Shown here piece after piece: positions 1 through 6,722 of a stretch of 10,285 nt of DNA. The stretch is from Flavipsychrobacter sp. (lineage in GTDB: Bacteria > Bacteroidota > Bacteroidia > Chitinophagales > Chitinophagaceae): the NCBI GenBank assembly GCA_021156265.1, contig JAJNBR010000088.1:1-10285 (forward strand), written 5' to 3'. Made by a program: the position numbers and the translations under genes. The first letter of the stretch is position 1; every line of letters starts with the position of its first letter. The notes beneath the pieces were generated by a model that saw only the letters and a list, made by a program, of their open reading frames with translations, was not told where the DNA came from and did not search any database.

Positions 1-1274
1 TTGTAGACGGCCGTGTTGTGGATGTGGGCCTGACGGTATGGATCGTCGGCCTTGTGTCGTTGGCGGATGCTGTTGGGATCAAGAATAAAATAACAGAGTG
101 TGCCTGCTGCCAGGAGTATGAGAAGAGCGTTGATGCGCAGGTAGTTCATGGAATGAACGAGCGCTGCAGCTATTGCGATAAACCCTAATGGCGCGACCAC
201 AAACACATAAGACTGGAGCTTGGAACGCACGATGAATGAGAAAAATACCAGTACAATGATAAATGCAGTTACAACAAAAACAGACGCGCGGTTCCTGTAT
301 TTGCTGACGGCCAGTAGAAACATGAAGCCGAGAGGTAACAGCGGCCATGAATATATGCCGAAGTACAAGGCGAAGCGCTCAAAATAAAACCAAGCACTGC
401 CGCCGTGTCCTTCTACCACTTCAAAAAGATGGCGGGCATTGTAGGCAAATTCGTGTTTGGCCTCGATTGGGAACCGATACAAAATATACAGTTGCCAGGG
501 TGCAAAAACGATACAAGCTACTACCACCGACATTAGCAGGCGTTTCATCTCGGTTTTGAAGTTGGCACGTTCGAAAACCATGATATTGATAAGCCAGCAA
601 GTGTATACCAGCAGGCCGGTTAGCCATTTATTCAGTACCGCGCATCCTGCAAATACGCCGATCAGTATCACCCAGCGCAGGCTTTTGTCGTACAAGTATT
701 CAGTATAAGCCCAGAGTGTGGCCAGCACGTAAAAGCTAAATGCTACATCGTTATGATCCATACCATGATAGCCGGAAATGAGCTCGAGCTGGTAGTTGGA
801 GACGCACATGAACATGGCAGCCACCAGTGCAGTAATACTATTGCCCGTTGACAGTTTAGCTATACGATACACAGGTACCACCATGAGCGCTCCCATTAAC
901 GCGCTTGGATACCGTGCGGCGAATTCCGAAACCCCGAACAGTTTCATGCTCAGCGCCATCTGCCAAAGAAACAGGGGTTGCTTATGCAGCCAGATATAAT
1001 TGCAGCACCACGACCTGTAGTCGTACTCAAGTATTGATGTGCGTAACACCGGCTTGAACGGATCGTCCATCATATTGCGGGCCACGAGCGCATGGTATTT
1101 CTCATCCCATTCATGCAAGAACGGGTCTAGGTGCGCAGCGAATAATCGGAGGCTCAGGGCGGCGAAGCATAATACTCCGATAGCCGCAACCTGATGCTTT
1201 TGCACATGCAGGAAGAGCGCTAGTACAAACAACAGCACAAAGCTGATAAAAAAAGGGCTTACAAAAATTTCCAT
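1..1274 (-). CDS. PMT/ArnT-type glycosyltransferase family 39/83 membrane protein, 3' end cut by window edge
   Basis: The frame stays open from an ATG at 1274-1272 to the left edge, giving 424 residues without a stop; the C-terminus lies outside. It is a polytopic membrane protein with hydrophobic segments near residues 5-23, 28-46, 122-138, 145-160, 175-192, 200-228, 247-268, 303-323, 331-349, 355-374 and 382-398. The first large loop carries HEWDEKYHALVARNM at about 54-68, the acidic D/E motif that GT-C enzymes of the ArnT/PMT type use for catalysis. It is followed by HKQPLFLWQ at 97-105 (the family's KPPL-like motif), LNKWLTGLL near 214-222 and a FAPW motif near 257-260. Enzymes of this class move a sugar from a polyprenyl-phosphate donor onto a lipid or protein acceptor on the outer face of the inner membrane. 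Donor and acceptor cannot be read from sequence. It diverges from the polytopic protein at 1384. Family call is firm; specificity is unknown. Confidence 0.85.
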   Translation of the reverse strand, partial: MEIFVSPFFISFVLLFVLALFLHVQKHQVAAIGVLCFAALSLRLFAAHLDPFLHEWDEKYHALVARNMMDDPFKPVLRTSILEYDYRSWCCNYIWLHKQPLFLWQMALSMKLFGVSEFAARYPSALMGALMVVPVYRIAKLSTGNSITALVAAMFMCVSNYQLELISGYHGMDHNDVAFSFYVLATLWAYTEYLYDKSLRWVILIGVFAGCAVLNKWLTGLLVYTCWLINIMVFERANFKTEMKRLLMSVVVACIVFAPWQLYILYRFPIEAKHEFAYNARHLFEVVEGHGGSAWFYFERFALYFGIYSWPLLPLGFMFLLAVSKYRNRASVFVVTAFIIVLVFFSFIVRSKLQSYVFVVAPLGFIAIAAALVHSMNYLRINALLILLAAGTLCYFILDPNSIRQRHKADDPYRQAHIHNTAVY

Positions 1275-1287
1275 AGGGGTAGTAGGT

Positions 1288-1295
1288 CTAAAGTA
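1288..1295 (-). promoter_or_regulatory. possible -7 box for the leftward glycosyltransferase
   Basis: Read leftward this is TACTTTAG, one base off the Bacteroidota -7 consensus TAnnTTTG, ending 13 bases before the ATG at 1274. No convincing -33 TTTG is visible at the usual distance, so this is a weak call resting on position and near-consensus sequence. Confidence 0.3.
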
Positions 1296-1372
1296 GCAGT
1301 TAATCATTGATGCTGTGTAATGCCATTGTCTTTTTTAGTGCGTGTTCTTTTGATTTGACTCGCAGGAAATAC

Positions 1373-1379
1373 TATTTTG
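1373..1379 (+). promoter_or_regulatory. possible -7 box immediately before the polytopic membrane protein
   Basis: TATTTTG is one base shorter than TAnnTTTG and ends only four bases before the ATG at 1384. A TTTG at 1354-1357 could be the -33 element, but the spacing of 15 bases is short. If used, the transcript would start at or next to the start codon, that is, be leaderless. Confidence 0.3.
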
Positions 1380-1383
1380 TATC

Positions 1384-2754
1384 ATGCTCCGCAACACATA
1401 CCGCTTGGGAACATTAGTATATCTGCCATTGCTGGCAATGGCGTATATCTTTTACCTGGAGCGGACGGCATTTATTGACGTCTCTTTTATCTTTTTCAAG
1501 GTTCTGTGGACGGGTGAGATGGCTATACAGGGGCACAGGTTTGGTTCGGCCATTACGCAGGTAATACCCTGGGGCGGCAGCAAGCTTGGCTTTAGCCTCG
1601 AGGCCCTCGCGGTGGCTTATTCAGTTTGGGCGGTGTTGTATCATTTTATTTGCTACTTACTGTGTGGTGTAGTATTTAAAAATTATAAAATGGCACTTGT
1701 ACTGCTATGCAGTGCAGTTCTCTTTGTGGCCGATAGTTTTTACTGGATACAGTCGGAGTTGCCGCAGGGACTGCCATTCATGACCGTAGTGCTGGCGTGG
1801 ATGAACAGTGTGCAGTTCCACAGGCGGAGTGTGGTCGCTTATGTTTTGCTGTTTGCCTGCTTTGTGACCATCGCGTTTTTTCACCCCCTGATGTTTATTC
1901 CCACCATTTACCTGGCGGTGTTTTTATCGTTGTCGGGTGAGGGTATAAGCAAGGCTCATCTTGGTTTTATCGCCGGCGGCGTAATTGCTGCCTTCCTGGC
2001 AAAGACATTTTTGTTTCCTACCAGTTATGATAGTTCTGCGCTGGGCAATGCAGGCGGTGCGATGGAGAAGCTAAGTGGTGTACTTGGTTTTGAGACCACG
2101 ATACTGTTTTTCCAAAACTGGCTGACCAAATACTATTGGATACCGCTATTGTCCCTAGGTATTATGGCGCACTATATCGTGCTGAAACAATATACTAAGC
2201 TGTTGCTGTTCCTTGCAACGATGACTGGCTATATTGTCTTAGTGCATATCACTTTCAGGCAAAATGTTCAGCCATTCTACATGGAGAATCTATACCTGCC
2301 GATGTGCTTTTTTATAGCAGCACCGCTGGTGTATGATGTGTTGCCGGTTTTGCAACTTCGTTTGGGTTATGCGCTGCTGTTGGCAATAGTCGTGACCGGT
2401 GTTGTCCGTATCTATACAACGCATGAAAAATACACGGCCCGGCTTCATTGGTCAGAACGCTTTCTGGAACAGCACATGCAGGGCAAATGGGTATATGATG
2501 ATTCGCGCGTGCCGATGGATACGCTGATGATGCACTGGGGCACGCCCTATGAATTCTGGATGCTCTCTACCATCAAATACGAGACTACGGCCTCTATTGT
2601 TATAACCGGTGATGCCGAATCATATATCACTCCCGCTTTTAACCGCACTGATTTCCTCACGAGTTATGAGCCGGCGCCTTACCAGGAGTTGCCGCAACGG
2701 TACTTTAGGTTGACCGATACCTTGTCGCGGTATACAATTATGGGAAGCAAATAG
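1384..2754 (+). CDS. polytopic membrane protein of unknown function (possible GT-C-like)
   Basis: A 456-residue protein with about ten hydrophobic segments (roughly 9-25, 72-97, 103-120, 129-142, 149-165, 166-184, 192-210, 250-267, 272-288, 303-320 and 326-343), then a soluble tail from about 345 to 456 that is probably outside the inner membrane. After the first segment comes a loop with E26, R27, D32 and the pattern GHRFGSAITQVIPW (50-63). Before the penultimate membrane segments is FRQNVQPFYMENLYLP (291-306). This layout resembles a common Bacteroidota family of uncharacterised membrane proteins and superficially the GT-C glycosyltransferases, but I cannot point to a diagnostic catalytic motif. 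It is transcribed away from the glycosyltransferase at 1-1274, which makes a shared role in surface glycans possible. Starts at the first ATG; the next internal ATG would break the first membrane segment. No terminator is evident after the stop. Confidence 0.75.
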   Translation: MLRNTYRLGTLVYLPLLAMAYIFYLERTAFIDVSFIFFKVLWTGEMAIQGHRFGSAITQVIPWGGSKLGFSLEALAVAYSVWAVLYHFICYLLCGVVFKNYKMALVLLCSAVLFVADSFYWIQSELPQGLPFMTVVLAWMNSVQFHRRSVVAYVLLFACFVTIAFFHPLMFIPTIYLAVFLSLSGEGISKAHLGFIAGGVIAAFLAKTFLFPTSYDSSALGNAGGAMEKLSGVLGFETTILFFQNWLTKYYWIPLLSLGIMAHYIVLKQYTKLLLFLATMTGYIVLVHITFRQNVQPFYMENLYLPMCFFIAAPLVYDVLPVLQLRLGYALLLAIVVTGVVRIYTTHEKYTARLHWSERFLEQHMQGKWVYDDSRVPMDTLMMHWGTPYEFWMLSTIKYETTASIVITGDAESYITPAFNRTDFLTSYEPAPYQELPQRYFRLTDTLSRYTIMGSK

Positions 2755-2830
2755 TCCTACAGTACCTGGAATGCCCTCACCTTGCAGATTAAATTATTCG
2801 CAGTTTGTTCTATGTTGAAAAATTATATAC

Positions 2831-2838
2831 TAGCTTCG
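2831..2838 (+). promoter_or_regulatory. possible promoter of the EGF-like lipoprotein gene
   Basis: TAGCTTCG differs from TAnnTTTG at one position and lies 16 bases before the ATG at 2855. A TTTG at 2804-2807 could act as -33 box, with a spacing of 23 bases that is a little long. The 100-base gap 2755-2854 is otherwise AT-rich and featureless. Confidence 0.25.
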
Positions 2839-2854
2839 CATTAAAATTTATTTT

Positions 2855-3286
2855 ATGGGAAAGAATATTCTAATCACGGTCGTGGCTACGCTCGGTGTCT
2901 TTCTCTCCGTATTGAACACCAGCTGTTCCAAAGACGAATGCGAATCTGTAACCTGTTTTAACAACGGCACCTGCGTTGATGGCAAGTGTGTGTGCCCAAC
3001 CGGTTACACAGGAACTTATTGCGAAAAGAAATTGTGCGAAGCCAACAACACCGCAAAAGTGCGCTTCCAGAACAAAACAGGCACCAGCCTGACCTACGAA
3101 GTGGTATGGGATGGTTCTACCATCACCACGGTGGGACCGGGCAGCACTTCAGATTATTATACGGTTGCTGCCGGGCACCATACCCTGCATTTCAAAATAG
3201 CTAATAGTGGTGGACAGGAAGCCTGCACGCAGAGTACGCCTAACCTGGCCGTATGCAGCAGCATGGAATATTGGTGCACCAAATAA
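2855..3286 (+). CDS. surface lipoprotein with one EGF-like module
   Basis: A 143-residue protein with a hydrophobic signal peptide (about 4-23) ending in NTSC, so Cys24 is the likely lipidated residue; the -3 Asn is unusual for a lipobox. The next residues are S-K-D-E, which fits the lipoprotein export signal (Lys followed by two acidic residues) described in Bacteroidota for transfer to the outer leaflet of the outer membrane. Residues 29-56 hold six cysteines (29, 34, 40, 45, 47, 56) in EGF spacing, with GTC, CVCPTGYTGTYC and flanking glycines as in hEGF modules. Residues 65-143 look like a small beta-rich domain with four further cysteines (61, 124, 134, 141) that could pair. EGF modules usually mediate protein contacts; the ligand is unknown. 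It stands alone between a promoter-like region and a hairpin terminator. Function is inferred as extracellular binding only. Confidence 0.8.
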   Translation: MGKNILITVVATLGVFLSVLNTSCSKDECESVTCFNNGTCVDGKCVCPTGYTGTYCEKKLCEANNTAKVRFQNKTGTSLTYEVVWDGSTITTVGPGSTSDYYTVAAGHHTLHFKIANSGGQEACTQSTPNLAVCSSMEYWCTK

Positions 3287-3306
3287 GCTGTACAATTTCA
3301 CTACTC

Positions 3307-3340
3307 GTCAATGCCGGCTACAAGGTCGGCATTGGTGTTT
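3307..3340 (+). terminator. hairpin terminator after the EGF-like lipoprotein gene
   Basis: AATGCCG at 3310-3316 pairs with CGGCATT at 3327-3333; the stem extends inward by two G-T wobbles and a C-G pair to an ACAA loop (3320-3323) and outward by C3309-G3334. It is followed by GGTGTTT, a weak U-tract. It lies 20 bases past the stop and before the next promoter, the expected place for an intrinsic terminator. Confidence 0.6.
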
Positions 3341-3368
3341 CTTAACATTATATAAGTTTAATATCCGG

Positions 3369-3376
3369 TAATTTTG
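3369..3376 (+). promoter_or_regulatory. TAnnTTTG promoter box before the thioredoxin-like gene
   Basis: TAATTTTG is an exact match to the Bacteroidota -7 consensus and ends 18 bases before the ATG at 3395. No clear -33 TTTG is present at the usual distance. A TTTCTTAAC at 3338-3346, about 22 bases upstream, matches the motif repeated before the phosphoesterase gene at 9088. Confidence 0.55.
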
Positions 3377-3394
3377 TACTCTTTGAATGTTGCC

Positions 3395-3919
3395 ATGAAA
3401 AACGTGTTGTTGTTATTACTTGCCGTGTTGTTGATGTCGACGAAAGAGTCGACCAGGTTGGAAGAAGCTAAGCACATAGCTAAAGCGGAAAATAAACTGA
3501 TACTGCTTCGTTTTACGGGCTCCGACTGGTGTGGTCCCTGCAAAAAAATGGACAGACGCGTGTTTCAAAGCGACAGCTTCAACAATTTTGCGGCCACCCG
3601 CCTGGTGCTCATCGAGGCCGATTTTCCAAAAAACAAGGAGCTGGATGGAAATACGCGCAAGGAGAATAAAGACCTGGCACGTAAATATCAAAAAGTGGAA
3701 GCGTATCCTTATACCGTGTTGCTGGATGCTGACGGCAAGCTGCTCAAGACCTGGAGAGGTTACGGCGGGCAATATCCTACCTACTATTTAGAAGAAATGG
3801 CTCCTTTCTTTCCTGACCATGAGCGGCCCGTAGCAGATGCAGCAATTGTTACACAACCCGGTGGTATTGTGACTGATACGGCGAACACAACGGATATGCA
3901 GGCAACACCTGTCCGCTAG
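3395..3919 (+). CDS. secreted thioredoxin-fold protein with CGPC active site
   Basis: A 174-residue protein starting MKNVLLLLLAVLLMS, a short signal sequence (or membrane anchor) that sends it to the periplasm. The thioredoxin-like domain spans about 22-140: an N-terminal helix (LEEAKHIAKAENKL), a strand LLRFTGSDW, the redox motif C46-G-P-C49, and the cis-proline of the fold at P105 in AYPYT, followed by the strand VLLDADGKLL. This resembles the thioredoxin_7/DUF255-like exported thioredoxins of Bacteroidota, which reduce or shuffle disulfides in envelope proteins. The EGF-like lipoprotein just upstream, with ten cysteines after its lipid Cys, is a conceivable substrate, but a terminator separates the two genes. 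The last 35 residues are Thr/Ala/Asp-rich and lie outside the fold. The ATG at 3395 is preferred over the upstream in-frame TTG at 3374 because that TTG sits inside the promoter box. Partner proteins are unknown. Confidence 0.85.
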   Translation: MKNVLLLLLAVLLMSTKESTRLEEAKHIAKAENKLILLRFTGSDWCGPCKKMDRRVFQSDSFNNFAATRLVLIEADFPKNKELDGNTRKENKDLARKYQKVEAYPYTVLLDADGKLLKTWRGYGGQYPTYYLEEMAPFFPDHERPVADAAIVTQPGGIVTDTANTTDMQATPVR

Positions 3920-3994
3920 GAATTCAATCCGTCCATGGCGTAATATTTGCTGAGATAGCATTGCTCATGATAAAAAAATCGTGAATTGGAACTG

Positions 3995-4240
3995 ATGGAC
4001 ACACAACGTCTGACGCAACACCTTTACGATCAACTGCTGGAGGAAGGGTATGAGTTCCTATTGCTGAAAGACGTGATCAAAAAGCAAAACATTATCGAGA
4101 TTGTGTACGAACCGCTGAAAAAAACGCCCACTGGTACACAATACAGCTGTACCTCTATGCAGGATGATATGGTGAAAGGGTTGACCACTAGCCGCAACAG
4201 TCATATCCAGATATTTGTGGAAACACCCGAAGCTGCCTGA
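3995..4240 (+). CDS. small hypothetical protein, 81 residues
   Basis: I do not recognise this protein. It begins MDTQRLTQHLYDQLLEEGY and is soluble, with no signal peptide or membrane segment. The N-terminal third reads as an amphipathic helix followed by FLLLKDVIKKQNIIEIVYEPLKK, a helix or strand rich in Leu, Ile and Lys; the middle (TPTGTQYSCTSMQDDM) is polar; the end SHIQIFVETPEAA could be a final strand. Codon use resembles that of the neighbours and the frame is clean, which argues for a real gene. An in-frame TTG at 3986 is a less likely start. A near-consensus promoter box (TAATATTTG, one extra base) lies at 3941-3949. It sits 75 bases after the thioredoxin gene and 83 before the antiporter gene, all in the same direction, so co-transcription with either is possible but not shown. 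Confidence 0.6.
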   Translation: MDTQRLTQHLYDQLLEEGYEFLLLKDVIKKQNIIEIVYEPLKKTPTGTQYSCTSMQDDMVKGLTTSRNSHIQIFVETPEAA

Positions 4241-4309
4241 TTATTACCAACAGTTTTAATATTGAAGCGCTTGTACGCGTGTAGTTTACTCCCTGTTATC
4301 CGAAAGTGC

Positions 4310-4317
4310 TATTTTAG
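4310..4317 (+). promoter_or_regulatory. possible -7 box just before the antiporter gene
   Basis: TATTTTAG differs from TAnnTTTG by one base and ends six bases before the ATG at 4324, which would give a transcript with almost no leader. No clear -33 element is seen. Confidence 0.3.
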
Positions 4318-4323
4318 CAATCT

Positions 4324-6558
4324 ATGTCGCACCTGCCGCAGCTGATACACGACCTTGCACTGATACTGATCGTAGCGGGCATCACCACCTTGTTATTCAA
4401 AAGACTGAAGCAACCAGTGGTACTGGGCTACCTGCTGGCGGGTTTAATTGTAAGTCCCGGGTTCAGCCTGTTCCCCACAGTTACCGATACAAGTAATATT
4501 CGGATATGGGCGGAGATAGGCGTAATATTCCTGTTATTCAATCTTGGTCTCGAATTCAGTTTTAAAAAACTGATGCGCATTGGTGGCACTGCGTCGGTCA
4601 CTGCACTTATAGAGATATCGGTCATGCTGGGTATCGGCTTTGCCATAGGCCGCGCGTTAGGCTGGCCGCTGATGGATTGCATTTTCCTGGGGGGTATACT
4701 CTCGGTGTCGTCCACTACCATCATTATCCGCACCTTCGACGAAATGAGCCTGAAAGGCAAGCGGTTTGCCAACCTGGTACTAGGCGTGCTGATCTTTGAG
4801 GACCTGGTAGCTATCGTGTTAATGGTCTTGCTATCGACTATCGCCGTTAGCCGCCAGTTTGCCGGAACGGAAATGTTGCTGTCGGTGGTGAAACTGGTGT
4901 TCTTCCTGGTGTTGTGGTTTGTAGGCGGTATCTTCTTTATCCCGAGTTTCCTGAGGTGGACACGCAGGCTGCTCAATGACGAGACCATGCTGGTAGTGTC
5001 GCTGGGTTTGTGCCTGATGATGGTGATACTGGCTTTTGAGGCCGGGTTTTCGCCCGCTTTGGGCGCATTCGTTATGGGTTCGATACTGGCAGAAACTACG
5101 CAGGCAGAACGTATTGAACAGCTGATACGGCCTTTAAAGGACCTGTTTGGCGCCATATTTTTCGTATCGGTGGGCATGCTGATTGATCCCATTGTGTTGT
5201 CTAACTATGCGCTGCCGATCACCATCATTACCATTGCATTCATCATCAGCAAGATATTCAGTGTCACGGCAGGTTCGCTTATTTCAGGCCAACCATTAAA
5301 GACCGCTGTGTATGCGGGTATGAGCATGGGACAGATAGGAGAGTTCTCGTTTATCATCGCTACCCTTGGTTTAACGCTTAAGGTTACCGGCGATTACCTG
5401 TATCCTATAGCTGTGGCTGTTTCTGTGCTCACCACTTTCACCACGCCCTATATGGTAAAGCTGGCGCTGCCACTATATAAAACAATAGACCGGTACTTAC
5501 CGCCGCGCTGGAAGAAGATACTGCTTCGCTACAGCGAAGGCACGCAATCCATCAGCACGGCCAGCGACTGGCAGATAGTGCTGCGCAGCTATTTCTTCTA
5601 CGTGATATTGCTCTCCATTATGATACTCGGCACCATCTTCATGTTCTCGCGCTACGTGGCGCCATGGGTGGCTGTGCATTTGAGCAACGGCTACGTGGGG
5701 TTGATCATTACATCGGTGTTATGTTTACTGGTGCTTTCACCATTGTTGTGGGCATTAGTGGTTCGTAAGCTTCAGCAGGAGGCGTTTGCCAGCCTTTGGG
5801 GTAACAAAAAATACCGCGGGCCGCTGCTGTTTCTGCGATTGGTTCGTGCCGGCCTTGGTATTGTGTACATGAGTGTCCTGTTGCTGAGCTTCTTTCCGTT
5901 TCACATTGCGTTGATAGGTACTATGTTCCTGGTTGCAGTAGCGATCATTTTTTCGCAGCAGATACATGAGTTCTACATTCGAATCGAGGAGCGTTTCTTC
6001 TTTAACTTTCACCACCGCGAGATACAGGAAGCAAAGGCCGCCCGTCATGAGCTGGCCCCATGGGATGCGCATATTGCGCAATTCAGCCTGCCTGTCGGCT
6101 CCCCGGTCACGGGTATGAACCTGGAGGAAATGGGGCTGCGCGAACGGCTTGGTATCAACATCGCTATGATCAAGCGCAGCGATTATATCATCTCTGCGCC
6201 CAGCCGTTACGAAAAGGTATACCCCGGCGATAAGCTGTTCGTAATAGGCACCGATGAGCAGCTGGAGCAGTTCAGTAAACATATAGAGCCGCTGAACGGT
6301 AAAACACCGGAAGCATCCGCGCCTAAGGAAGTTGTTCTTAAAAGAATGGTTATCAGTGCCGAATCGGTTTTTCGCGGGCAAACTATAAGGGAAAGCGGGA
6401 TACGTGAAAAGACAAGCGGCCTGATAGTGGGTATAGAACGCGATGGCCGCCGAATACTCAACCCGGAATCAACGACGATGTTCGCAGAAGGCGACACCGT
6501 ATGGATCGTAGGCGACAAGTACCTGATAGCTGCGATCTTGCGTGAGATGCAACGATAA
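4324..6558 (+). CDS. KefB-like CPA2 monovalent cation:proton antiporter with tandem C-terminal RCK_C domains
   Basis: A 744-residue inner-membrane protein. Residues 1-385 form the Na+/H+ exchanger domain of the CPA2 family: KRLKQPVVLGYLLAGLIVSP (26-45), FNLGLEFSF (72-80), SSTTIIIRTFDE (129-140), FEDLVAIVLM (158-167, with the paired acidic E159-D160 in the ion-binding membrane segment), GAFVMGSILAET (247-258), FGAIFFVSVGMLID (275-288) and GMSMGQIGEFSFIIA (332-346). Four to five further hydrophobic segments (about 422-442, 457-479, 505-524, 526-546) make a second membrane module. Residues about 583-655 and 668-742 are two RCK_C/TrkA_C domains, ending in GDKLFVIGT and GDTVWIVGD strands; these bind small ligands and gate transport in relatives. 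There is no Rossmann RCK_N domain or GxGxxG motif. It exchanges K+ or Na+ for protons, so it probably serves pH or potassium homeostasis; the ion is not readable from sequence. The start matches the usual family N-terminus. Confidence 0.92.
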   Translation: MSHLPQLIHDLALILIVAGITTLLFKRLKQPVVLGYLLAGLIVSPGFSLFPTVTDTSNIRIWAEIGVIFLLFNLGLEFSFKKLMRIGGTASVTALIEISVMLGIGFAIGRALGWPLMDCIFLGGILSVSSTTIIIRTFDEMSLKGKRFANLVLGVLIFEDLVAIVLMVLLSTIAVSRQFAGTEMLLSVVKLVFFLVLWFVGGIFFIPSFLRWTRRLLNDETMLVVSLGLCLMMVILAFEAGFSPALGAFVMGSILAETTQAERIEQLIRPLKDLFGAIFFVSVGMLIDPIVLSNYALPITIITIAFIISKIFSVTAGSLISGQPLKTAVYAGMSMGQIGEFSFIIATLGLTLKVTGDYLYPIAVAVSVLTTFTTPYMVKLALPLYKTIDRYLPPRWKKILLRYSEGTQSISTASDWQIVLRSYFFYVILLSIMILGTIFMFSRYVAPWVAVHLSNGYVGLIITSVLCLLVLSPLLWALVVRKLQQEAFASLWGNKKYRGPLLFLRLVRAGLGIVYMSVLLLSFFPFHIALIGTMFLVAVAIIFSQQIHEFYIRIEERFFFNFHHREIQEAKAARHELAPWDAHIAQFSLPVGSPVTGMNLEEMGLRERLGINIAMIKRSDYIISAPSRYEKVYPGDKLFVIGTDEQLEQFSKHIEPLNGKTPEASAPKEVVLKRMVISAESVFRGQTIRESGIREKTSGLIVGIERDGRRILNPESTTMFAEGDTVWIVGDKYLIAAILREMQR

Positions 6559-6722
6559 ATAAACAACTGTTTTAGAACAGTCGAACAACCTGGCGCTATA
6601 TCGCTGTTTCTTGTCGTTTGCCTGTTCAAAATATTTCCCCTGGGGGGTATGAATCCACCGGCACGCGTCATCCATTCATACGGGCATGCTTTTTATAGAG
6701 TTAGGTTGCTATTTCCTGCCAC

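Noticed and set aside
79..999. Several 67-89-codon frames on both strands in the left kilobase
   Set aside because: All overlap the continuous glycosyltransferase frame on the - strand, which has clear family motifs.
3374..3394. Upstream TTG start for the thioredoxin-like protein
   Set aside because: It falls within the TAATTTTG promoter box and would place extra residues before a good signal peptide.
4428..5192. A 254-codon open frame on the - strand inside the antiporter gene
   Set aside because: It lies opposite highly conserved CPA2 coding sequence, and its translation is Ser/Thr/Arg/Ile-rich with no domain; it is a shadow of the real gene.
5755..6381. A 208-codon open frame on the - strand opposite the 3' half of the antiporter gene
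   Set aside because: Same strand-shadow pattern; the + strand encodes recognisable membrane and RCK_C sequence here.
6566..6581. Hairpin ACTGTT-TTAG-AACAGT just after the antiporter stop
   Set aside because: A six-base AT-rich stem with no T-run after it; too weak to call a terminator.
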